40,961 nt of DNA from Bacteroidales bacterium (GTDB lineage: Bacteria; Bacteroidota; Bacteroidia; Bacteroidales; TTA-H9), in NCBI GenBank assembly GCA_028689615.1, contig JAQVCV010000044.1, positions 1 through 40,961 on the forward strand. The letters run 5' to 3'. Shown here piece by piece: positions 1 to 6,662 of the stretch. The first letter of the stretch is position 1. Every line of letters starts with the position of its first letter. The notes below the pieces were generated by a model, which had not been told where the DNA came from, did not search any database, and saw nothing but the letters and a program-made list of their open reading frames with translations. Made by a program: the position numbers and the translations under genes.

Positions 1-1
1 G

Positions 2-127
2 GTTGCACGGCAGCTTCAAACAGGAATCAACACCATCGCGCTGACAAACCTCACTGCAGGTGTCTATCTGCTGAAGGTGGAAGCCAATGGAAAAACCCTC
101 GTGATGAAGGTGGTGATTGAAAAATAA
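2..127 (+). CDS. T9SS type A sorting domain protein, C-terminal end only
   Basis: An open frame runs in from the left edge for 41 codons to TAA. It reads as the last strands of a type IX secretion C-terminal domain: a NLTAGVYLLKVE segment followed by a basic tail ending VVIEK. In this family the domain guides outer-membrane passage and is cleaved or used for cell-surface attachment. The body of the protein lies outside the window, so its function is unknown. A strong hairpin terminator follows about 30 nt after the stop. Confidence 0.8.
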   Translation, partial: VARQLQTGINTIALTNLTAGVYLLKVEANGKTLVMKVVIEK

Positions 128-157
128 TCTTTTGAAAACCAGTCGTTATTTATAAAA

Positions 158-199
158 AAACCGCCCGGCGCAAACAAAACGCCGGGCGGTTTGGTTTTT
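158..199. terminator. Rho-independent terminator, possibly bidirectional
   Basis: A 13-bp perfect stem (158-170 with 180-192, core CCGCCCGGCG) encloses a 9-nt A-rich loop. It has an A-tract on the left and a T-rich run on the right, so it could stop transcription from either side. It ends the partial gene at 2-127. Confidence 0.85.
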
Positions 200-222
200 A
201 TATGCAATGTTTTATATCTTTG
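190..222 (+). promoter_or_regulatory. Bacteroidota-type promoter for the first Omp28-like gene
   Basis: TTTG at 190-193 and TATCTTTG at 215-222 are separated by 21 bp, matching the TTG/TAnnTTTG pattern of Bacteroidota housekeeping sigma factors. Expected transcription start is near 228. That gives a leader of about 30 nt if translation begins at 259, but only about 7 nt for the upstream ATG at 235. Confidence 0.65.
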
Positions 223-258
223 AGCCCTGTTTAATTGTTTAACAAACCATTACAAACC

Positions 259-1728
259 ATGAAGCAAATTTACCTCTCTCTTTTAGGGATTGTTATGTCC
301 CTGTCAGTAATAAGCCAGCAAGTACCCCGTGAAATGGTGGTTCTTGAAATTGGCACGGGAACCTGGTGTACTTATTGTCCGGGTGCGGCAATGGGTGCCG
401 ATGATCTTGTAGAAAACGGCCATCATGTAGCCGTGGTTGAAAATCACAATGGCGATTCCTACGCAAATGCCTACAGCAATGCCCGTAACAGCTTTTATGC
501 AATTACAGGATATCCAACTGCTATTTTTGATGGCGTGTTAAAAGTTTCAGGAGGTTCGCATTCACAGAGTATGTACACTACTTACCTTCCCAAGTACAAC
601 CAACGGATTGCTATTCCTTCTGATTTTACCATGAGTATGGAGATTACCAACAACGGCCTGGATTATACCGCTGTTGTAACCATCGATTATTTGGGAACTT
701 CGGCTCCTACTGGTGCCAAGCTCCATTTCTACGTTACCCAGTCAAACATTCAGCAAAACTGGCAGGGTCAAACTCATCTCAACTTTGTAAACAGGTTGAT
801 GGTTCCCAACCAGAATGGTACTGTACTCGATTTTTCGGGCACCAACCAGGTCATCATCACTTTACCTTATACCATCAATGCTGCCTGGCCCGTTGAAGAT
901 ATCGAGTTTGTAGCTGCTATTCAGGCCTCTAACAAGGAAATGCTCCAGGGTATCAAACGTGCTGCCGTGGATCTGACAGCCGATTTCTCTGTTGCTAAAG
1001 TGCAGGTAAATCCCAACGAACCTGTCAATTTCACCAATGCCACTTACGGAGGTTACCTGCATGCTCCCGAAACCTATACCTGGTACTTCCCAGGTGGTAA
1101 TCCTGCCACTTCAACCGACGAGAACCCGGTTGTAACCTATGCTGAATGCGGAAATTACGACGTAACCCTTGTTGTTAACAAAGGTGGCCAGATAGACTCA
1201 TTAACAAAGCCCGCCTTTATTACCGTGGGTGATATGACAGCAGTAAACATGGTTGTGACGCCAAACGATACAGCATGCGTTAATTGGACCGTGACACTGG
1301 ACGCTACTACCCCGGCCGCTGCTACCTACCTCTGGCAACCCGGCGACGTGACTTCGGCAGCCCTTGTGGCCGACGGAAGCAATTATGGCGTTGGAGAACA
1401 CACATTTACCGTAACTGTAACTTCTGAGCAGGGTTGCGTGGTAACCCGGCAGGAGAAAGTTTATTTTGATGCCTGCACCTCTATCGAAAATCCATCTGCT
1501 GATGGTATCTCCATTTATCCCAATCCTGCTGTCGGGTTCGTTGCAATCGAAATGCCTGCCGGATCTGTCTATTCAATCTCTTCCTCAACCGGGAGTGTGG
1601 TTGCAAGAGGCGTTGCACCATCTGATGCTCTAAGAATCAACACCCGCGATCTGGCAAACGGAGTTTACTTACTGCTTATTGAGGGGAACGAAAAGCCCAT
1701 TCTGAGAAAATTGGTAGTGAACAACTAG
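259..1728 (+). CDS. Omp28-like thioredoxin-fold protein with PKD domain and T9SS sorting tail
   Basis: This is an exported protein of 489 residues. I chose ATG 259 over an in-frame ATG at 235. From 259 the protein starts with a clean signal peptide (MKQIYLSLLGIVMSLSV), and its CxxC falls at C37/C40, exactly as in the next gene. The N-terminal part (about 25-240) resembles Omp28-related outer-membrane proteins with a thioredoxin-like motif, TGTWCTYCPG. A PKD-type beta domain follows (FPGGNPATST, about 255-330). A T9SS type A sorting domain closes it (IYPNPAVGF, about 420-489). The likely role is a secreted or surface protein with possible thiol-disulfide activity; this rests on fold and the CxxC only. 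It is a tandem paralog of the gene at 1908. Confidence 0.88.
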   Translation: MKQIYLSLLGIVMSLSVISQQVPREMVVLEIGTGTWCTYCPGAAMGADDLVENGHHVAVVENHNGDSYANAYSNARNSFYAITGYPTAIFDGVLKVSGGSHSQSMYTTYLPKYNQRIAIPSDFTMSMEITNNGLDYTAVVTIDYLGTSAPTGAKLHFYVTQSNIQQNWQGQTHLNFVNRLMVPNQNGTVLDFSGTNQVIITLPYTINAAWPVEDIEFVAAIQASNKEMLQGIKRAAVDLTADFSVAKVQVNPNEPVNFTNATYGGYLHAPETYTWYFPGGNPATSTDENPVVTYAECGNYDVTLVVNKGGQIDSLTKPAFITVGDMTAVNMVVTPNDTACVNWTVTLDATTPAAATYLWQPGDVTSAALVADGSNYGVGEHTFTVTVTSEQGCVVTRQEKVYFDACTSIENPSADGISIYPNPAVGFVAIEMPAGSVYSISSSTGSVVARGVAPSDALRINTRDLANGVYLLLIEGNEKPILRKLVVNN

Positions 1729-1787
1729 AGCTTGAAAACTCTACAAGCCGTTTTTGTAAATGTTTGCTGTTATGTAATTTAATTATA

Positions 1788-1819
1788 AATGAGGGGTACC
1801 ATTTACCCCTCATTGTTTT
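1788..1819 (+). terminator. Hairpin terminator after first Omp28-like gene
   Basis: AATGAGGGGT (1788-1797) pairs perfectly with ACCCCTCATT (1805-1814) around a 7-nt loop and is followed by GTTTT. It lies 60 nt after the stop codon. Confidence 0.75.
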
Positions 1820-1821
1820 GG

Positions 1822-1875
1822 GAGGCTCCCCGGGGAAATGAAAACAACCCCGAAGGGAGCCTCTCTTTTTTTAAT
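1822..1875 (+). terminator. Second tandem hairpin with long U-tract, before the second Omp28-like gene
   Basis: GAGGCTCCC (1822-1830) pairs with GGGAGCCTC (1855-1863). Inner CGGGG (1831-1835) can also pair with CCCCG (1848-1852). The stem is followed by a run of seven T. It lies immediately after another hairpin and directly before the -7 element of the next gene, so it either insulates the two paralogs or acts as an attenuator. Confidence 0.7.
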
Positions 1876-1879
1876 TTTG
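1872..1879 (+). promoter_or_regulatory. -7 element for the second Omp28-like gene
   Basis: TAATTTTG fits TAnnTTTG and lies 28 nt before ATG 1908. It overlaps the end of the terminator U-tract. No convincing TTG is seen 19-21 bp upstream, because that stretch is the terminator stem. Confidence 0.5.
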
Positions 1880-1907
1880 GTGCGAATTCATTTTAACCAA
1901 TTACAAA

Positions 1908-4220
1908 ATGCGAAAAATTTTACTTTCGATGCTACTGGTAGTAGCTATTACCGTGGCCTATGGCCAACAGGTACCCCGCGACATGGTGATCGTGGAAATT
2001 GGAACAGGAACCTGGTGCGGGTATTGCCCGGGAGCAGCAATGGGTGCCGATGACCTGATTGCAAACGGACACAATTGCGCCATTATCGAAAACCACAACG
2101 GCGATGTGTTTGCCAATACAGGCTCAAACAGCAGGAACACCTACTATGGCATAACAGGTTACCCTACTGCCAAGTTTGATGGTACTGGAACCGTGGTTGG
2201 AGGAAGCTCCACCAACAGCATGTACAGCAGTTACGTACCAGAAGTGAATGCCCGCAACGCCGTGCTTTCATCGTTTACCATCGACATAGCCGGATCGAAT
2301 GTTGGCAACACTTACAACATCATACTCAATGTGAACAAAGTGGCTGCTTATACCGGAACAAACCTGGTGGTTCACCTTGTGCTTACTGAAACTGAAATCC
2401 CTTACAGTTGGCAAAACCAAACGCATTGCAATTTCGTGAACCGCCAGATGACCCCGTCACCTTCCGGTACTCCCGTTAGCTTCAGTTCAGGAAGTTTGCA
2501 AACAATCAGCCTTTCTTTCGTCAAGGATGCCTCATGGGTAACAGACCATTGTGAACTGATAGCTTTCATTCAGGATAACACCAGCAAAGAAATTCTTCAG
2601 GGAACCAAAGTGGCTCTTCCCAACCTGGCTCCTTCGATGGCAGTGAATTTCACCGCCAGCCAAACCACTTTCTGTGGCCCACAAACCGTAACCTTTACCG
2701 ATCAATCGGCTGGTGCTACTGCCTGGAACTGGACTTTCCCAGGCGGAAATCCTGCTACCTCAACTCTTCAAAACCCCACGGTAACTTATTCAACCGCTGG
2801 CGTGTATGATGTTACGCTTCAGGCTTCAAATGCTACTTCGGGTGGCGTGATGGTAAAAGACGACTACATGAACGTTACGGCTGTTCCTGCTGCCGCGGGT
2901 TCAATATTTGGGACCACCGGTTTGTGCCAGGATCCTCCTAACACCTCTTATTCTATTTCGGCTATCAGCACTGCAAGCAGTTACGAATGGGAACTCTCGC
3001 CCGCGTCTGCCGGCGTTTTAACACCCGGAACAACCAATGCCACAATCGACTGGGATGCTGCATTTACAGGTGCCTGTGTACTTAAAGTACGGGGCATCAA
3101 CAGTTGCGGTTCGGGGCCATGGAGTCCGGCTCTTTCAATCACGGTTGATCTGGAGCCAACTCAGGCTGCCACACCAACAGGTCCAACATCGTTGTGTATG
3201 AACGCCGAAAACACGGAATACTCAACTACCGGAGCCACCAATGTTACAGGCTATGAGTGGATGATTTCGCCCGCTACCGCTGGCACCATCACCACCTTCT
3301 GGACCACCGGTACCGTGGATTGGGATCCTGCCTTTACCGGTCAGGCTACCATAACGGTGAAAGCAATCAACGGTGCCTGCGAGGGTGCCGTAAGCAATCC
3401 GTTGGTAGTAACCGTGAACCCGGGACCTGCTGCTTTTGCCGTAACCGGCGGGGGAACTGCTTGCCAGGGTACTGCAGGGGTTGCTGTTGGTCTTGACGAC
3501 TCAGAAACCGGAATCAACTACTCACTGCTTATTGACGGTGTTGTAAGTGGTTCGCCGGTTGCCGGCACAGGCAATGCCATCTCTTTCGGAAATCAATCCA
3601 CAGCCGGAACTTATACAGCAAAAGCCGTTAGTTCTGGTTGCGAGAACAACATGACAGGAGCAGCAACAGTGGTAGTTAAAAACGTTCCGGCTGTTCCTTC
3701 TGTTCCCGCCGGCCCCAATTCGGTTGTGGCTACCCCGGGAATGACCACTCAATTCACCACCTCGCCGGTTGCAGATGCTGTTACTTATGAATGGAGCATT
3801 GAACCCGCTGTGGCAGGATCGATGCAGGGAAATACTGTGACTGCCGATGCCGTTTGGGGAAACACCTGGTTCAACGATAACGCATTGATTACAGTGAAGG
3901 CTACCAACGAATGCGGCACTTCCAGTTTCTCGCAGGCTCATACTGTGGCAGTTGAAAACTTTGTGGGTGTTGACACTCCCGAGGCTGGTGCTCTAAAAGT
4001 GTATCCCAATCCTGCATCAGATTTCGTGACCATCGAGAATGGCGGATCCAACCTGGCTGTTGTGAAACTCTACAACCTGGCTGGCCAGTTGGTGAAAGAG
4101 GTTCACCTGGCTGTTGGCGGAAAATCGCAGCTCGATTTATCAAAATTGGGCAGTGGCGTTTATCAAATGGTGATAAGCGAAGGCGAAATCACCCGCACTA
4201 CCCGCTTGGTTGTTGAATAA
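1908..4220 (+). CDS. Large Omp28-like thioredoxin-fold surface protein with PKD and Ig-like modules and T9SS tail
   Basis: A 770-residue exported protein with signal peptide MRKILLSMLLVVAITVAYG. Residues 21-245 are a close paralog of the preceding protein, including TGTWCGYCPG with C37/C40 and the FVNRQM segment. A PKD domain follows (about 250-330, WNWTFPGGNPATST). Then come about four further beta-sandwich modules (about 330-690) with recurring YEW, TVDWDPAFTG-like and ITVKAxN motifs. The end is a T9SS type A sorting domain (VYPNPASDF, about 697-770). Only the Ig-like middle is extra relative to the first paralog, so the pair looks like a duplication followed by module gain. Likely role: cell-surface or secreted protein with a redox-type head held out on a beta-rich stalk. 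The substrate is unknown. Confidence 0.88.
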   Translation: MRKILLSMLLVVAITVAYGQQVPRDMVIVEIGTGTWCGYCPGAAMGADDLIANGHNCAIIENHNGDVFANTGSNSRNTYYGITGYPTAKFDGTGTVVGGSSTNSMYSSYVPEVNARNAVLSSFTIDIAGSNVGNTYNIILNVNKVAAYTGTNLVVHLVLTETEIPYSWQNQTHCNFVNRQMTPSPSGTPVSFSSGSLQTISLSFVKDASWVTDHCELIAFIQDNTSKEILQGTKVALPNLAPSMAVNFTASQTTFCGPQTVTFTDQSAGATAWNWTFPGGNPATSTLQNPTVTYSTAGVYDVTLQASNATSGGVMVKDDYMNVTAVPAAAGSIFGTTGLCQDPPNTSYSISAISTASSYEWELSPASAGVLTPGTTNATIDWDAAFTGACVLKVRGINSCGSGPWSPALSITVDLEPTQAATPTGPTSLCMNAENTEYSTTGATNVTGYEWMISPATAGTITTFWTTGTVDWDPAFTGQATITVKAINGACEGAVSNPLVVTVNPGPAAFAVTGGGTACQGTAGVAVGLDDSETGINYSLLIDGVVSGSPVAGTGNAISFGNQSTAGTYTAKAVSSGCENNMTGAATVVVKNVPAVPSVPAGPNSVVATPGMTTQFTTSPVADAVTYEWSIEPAVAGSMQGNTVTADAVWGNTWFNDNALITVKATNECGTSSFSQAHTVAVENFVGVDTPEAGALKVYPNPASDFVTIENGGSNLAVVKLYNLAGQLVKEVHLAVGGKSQLDLSKLGSGVYQMVISEGEITRTTRLVVE

Positions 4221-4269
4221 CAGCAAACGGAACACGGGAATCTGATTCCTAAATCTTAATAATATATCG

Positions 4270-4306
4270 AACCCCCGTTGACTGGTAACGGGGGTTTCGT
4301 ATTTTT
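4270..4306 (+). terminator. Terminator of the second Omp28-like gene
   Basis: AACCCCCGTT (4270-4279) and AACGGGGGTT (4287-4296) form a perfect 10-bp stem with a 7-nt loop. It is followed by a T-rich run at 4302-4306 that is also part of the next promoter's -7 element. Confidence 0.8.
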
Positions 4307-4307
4307 G
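4278..4307 (+). promoter_or_regulatory. Promoter of the lipoprotein gene, embedded in the upstream terminator
   Basis: TTG at 4278-4280 and TATTTTTG at 4300-4307 are separated by 19 bp, a very good match to the Bacteroidota consensus. The -33 element sits at the edge of the terminator loop and the -7 element is the terminator's own T-run. The gene starts 27 nt after the box. Confidence 0.65.
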
Positions 4308-4334
4308 ACGATCCATATTAAACCCTCAACCCTT

Positions 4335-5147
4335 ATGAAATATTTTACGCGTTTTCTTACAGCAACGGCCTTACTGTGGCTCATGGCTTCGTGCCAATCG
4401 TTTTTTTCAACCGAAAAAACCGTTGTGCCTTTGGCTATTCACACCACCAAGTTTTACCATGCCCAGATGTTGTGCAACGACACGCTGTCCGACTCCCTCA
4501 GAATCGACATCTCTTCTCTGGCTATCGATACAGTTCCCCCCGGTTTGCTAACCGATTCGCTCACAGCGTTTATAAATTATGCTTCACTGCTAAAAACGGA
4601 CGGCACGCTTGCTCCCGATGAGTCGTCGCTGGCTGCCTCACTGCTCAGCGAGAATCGTGAGGTTTATTCCGATCCCGATTTTCATTGTCAGGGATGGACT
4701 CTTACCCGAAAAGTTGAATGCCTGCTCAACGCCGACGGGCTCTTCAGTGTGAGTGGATTTGATTTCAGTTTCATGGGAGGTGCCCACCCAAACACGCAGA
4801 TCATCCTCAAAACATTTGATCTCACAACTGGTTTAGCTGTTACCGTGAAGGAGATGGTGGCTCCCGAAAAAATGCCTCAATTGCTGAAGGTGGTAGAACA
4901 AAAATTCAGAAAGGTGTATGAATTGGCCGATACAGCTTCGTGGCAAAACAATGGGTTCTGGTTCGACGATGGGTTTAAACTACCGCAAAACATGGCCTTA
5001 ACCCCCGACGGGCTCTACCTTATCTACAACCAATATGAAGTAGCTCCCTACGCCGTGGGTACAACCGAGTTGATTGTGGATGCTGATGAGTGGATGAACG
5101 TGCTTACACCCGAATGGCAGCGGCGGTTCGCGAGGGTAAGGCGGTAA
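4335..5147 (+). CDS. Lipoprotein with DUF3298-like (RsiV-type) domain
   Basis: A 270-residue predicted lipoprotein. ATG 4335 gives a signal peptide ending in the lipobox LMASC (C20); the in-frame ATG at 4278 would lie inside the promoter. The C-terminal half (about 140-260) matches what I know of DUF3298, often paired with DUF4163 in RsiV/PdaC-like proteins. It has SFMGGAHPNT, then a helix with KMPQLLKVVEQKF, then ALTPDGLYLIYNQYEVAPYA. Such domains bind cell-wall glycans or lysozyme in characterised relatives. Here the location would be the periplasmic face of a membrane and the ligand is unknown. It is monocistronic and convergent with the epimerase-like gene. Confidence 0.8.
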   Translation: MKYFTRFLTATALLWLMASCQSFFSTEKTVVPLAIHTTKFYHAQMLCNDTLSDSLRIDISSLAIDTVPPGLLTDSLTAFINYASLLKTDGTLAPDESSLAASLLSENREVYSDPDFHCQGWTLTRKVECLLNADGLFSVSGFDFSFMGGAHPNTQIILKTFDLTTGLAVTVKEMVAPEKMPQLLKVVEQKFRKVYELADTASWQNNGFWFDDGFKLPQNMALTPDGLYLIYNQYEVAPYAVGTTELIVDADEWMNVLTPEWQRRFARVRR

Positions 5148-5191
5148 AAACGAATTCTGAATCAGCCGGAATCGCTAGTTCCGGACGTTTG

Positions 5192-6199
5192 CTACGAATG
5201 ATCGATCAAGAACTGTCGTGCCGTGTGGTTGATGGTTTCCTGGAATGGAGTGAATTTGAATCCGGTAAGCTCGATGAGTTTGTCTGATGAGTAGCTGTAG
5301 CTGCGTTGAGCCGATCGGGCTGTCTCGCGGGTTACCAAAGGACGCCGTCGTGTAAACACCGACAGCAACGCAAACAACCTCCAGGCCACTTCACCCATCA
5401 GCGGGCTAACCAAAATGGTTGGAGCGGGTCGGTCAAGCGATTTCGCTATCGACCCGAACAACTCCCGGTAGCTTATGTTGGCGCCATTCACAACAAAACG
5501 TTGGCCGGTGACCTTCCTGTCCGACAGTTCAAGCATGGCACGGGAAACATCCCTCACGTCAACGTAGCCATTCATCCCGCGGGTATAATACTTCAACCCC
5601 TTCCATACGGCACTAAAAAGCTCGCTGCTTCCCGAGTTCCATTTACCCGGACCAATAATTACCGATGGATTGACAATTGCTGCAGGAAGCCCTTCGGCCA
5701 TGGCCCGCCAGACCTCCATCTCGGCAGCATGTTTCGTGTGTCCGTAAACCGATCCCTTAGGAACAGAATCCCACGGTTCCCCCTCCGAGACAGGTTCTCC
5801 GCTGATGGTACCACCCAAAGTAGCTATCGAACTCACATGCATAAAGTGCAACACGCCTGCCTGTAGAGCGGCCTCGGCCAAATTGGCCGTGCCCGACACA
5901 TTGACCAGCTCAAGCCTTTTCTTGTCGTTGCTGTTGAACGAGACAACAGCCGCGCAGTGAAACACCTTTTCGACCCCTGACAGTGCTTCCGCCATCGACA
6001 CAGGATCAGTAACATCGCCCAGAAACCACTCGATTTGGGAAAAAAGATCAGCACCTCCTGCCACGGTGCTAAAGAGCCTGCGCGTGAAAGCTGTATCGGA
6101 GCCCGCGCGCTTCAAGGCCCGCACCTTTTCACCCCGTTGAGCCAGAGCCAACAACACGTGTGATCCCAACAATCCGGTTCCGCCTGTTACAAAATTCAT
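5192..6199 (-). CDS. NAD-dependent epimerase/dehydratase (extended SDR) family protein
   Basis: A 335-residue cytosolic oxidoreductase of the extended short-chain dehydrogenase family. It has the N-terminal nucleotide-binding loop TGGTGLLGSH (residues 5-14), a serine pair at 123-124, and the catalytic Y152xxxK156 in SVYGHTKHAAE. The SDR fold covers the full length. The C-terminal third carries a substrate-domain pattern like that of dihydroflavonol reductase or 3-beta-hydroxysteroid dehydrogenase-like proteins, so the substrate may be a sugar nucleotide or another small carbonyl. Its start codon lies only 4 nt downstream of a TACCTTTG box. It stands alone, convergent with the lipoprotein gene across a 44-nt gap that holds only a weak 6-bp hairpin. 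Confidence 0.88.
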   Translation of the reverse strand: MNFVTGGTGLLGSHVLLALAQRGEKVRALKRAGSDTAFTRRLFSTVAGGADLFSQIEWFLGDVTDPVSMAEALSGVEKVFHCAAVVSFNSNDKKRLELVNVSGTANLAEAALQAGVLHFMHVSSIATLGGTISGEPVSEGEPWDSVPKGSVYGHTKHAAEMEVWRAMAEGLPAAIVNPSVIIGPGKWNSGSSELFSAVWKGLKYYTRGMNGYVDVRDVSRAMLELSDRKVTGQRFVVNGANISYRELFGSIAKSLDRPAPTILVSPLMGEVAWRLFALLSVFTRRRPLVTRETARSAQRSYSYSSDKLIELTGFKFTPFQETINHTARQFLIDHS

Positions 6200-6203
6200 G
6201 ATG

Positions 6204-6211
6204 CAAAGGTA
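6204..6211 (-). promoter_or_regulatory. -7 element of the epimerase-like gene, nearly leaderless
   Basis: On the minus strand TACCTTTG ends 4 nt before the ATG at 6199, so the transcript would begin at or within a few bases of the start codon. No clear TTG at the -33 position. Confidence 0.55.
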
Positions 6212-6346
6212 ACGATTGTTTTCTGCATGCTACCATCAGGCCGGTCTTCCGAAGATTCTACATTTCGATGGTTCTGGATTCAATAGATTGCAGACGATTC
6301 GGAAATACTGACCTTCGCTTTCTACCCTTTTTCAGATGTTTTTTAG

Positions 6347-6354
6347 TATCTTTG
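6347..6354 (+). promoter_or_regulatory. Candidate -7 element upstream of the KamA-like gene
   Basis: TATCTTTG matches TAnnTTTG. The -33 region is T-rich but lacks a clean TTG. It is the only such box I find between the epimerase-like gene and 6663, implying a leader of about 300 nt. Confidence 0.5.
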
Positions 6355-6662
6355 TGGCAACATACAGAAAAACAGGTGTAAATAATTGTTGAACAACACA
6401 ATACATCTCATTTGGAGGGTGTTTTTCAATACTGTTACCAACTCATACTGCATGGTGTGGATGCGCGTACCACAGGCAGTGTTTGATTCGCCGGAAAACA
6501 CCTCAGAAGATGGTGGTTGTAGTGTTTTCAAGCTCTTGTTAATGCAACGGTTTCGGACAAGTGAGGTGAGGATGGCTTTCATTATTTACGGTCACCTGGT
6601 TTTCTCTGTTGTCACGATGTTATTGTATTTACCCCGTGAATGGGGTTGGAGTATAAATTGTT
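6355..6662 (+). other. Long untranslated leader of the KamA-like gene, with switch-like pairings
   Basis: No convincing gene is seen here. The segment GAAAACACC (6494-6502) can pair exactly either with GGTGTTTT upstream (6418-6425) or with GTGTTTTC downstream (6522-6529). These pairings exclude each other. A small hairpin, ACCCC...GGGGT, lies about 15-30 nt before the start codon. It could be a structured regulatory leader, but it matches no riboswitch class I recognise. A 95-codon open frame at 6386-6673 looks random. Confidence 0.35.

Noticed and set aside
5148-5191. Bidirectional terminator between the lipoprotein and epimerase-like genes
   Set aside because: Only a 6-bp stem (CCGGAA/TTCCGG) without a T-tract on either strand is present; too weak to call.
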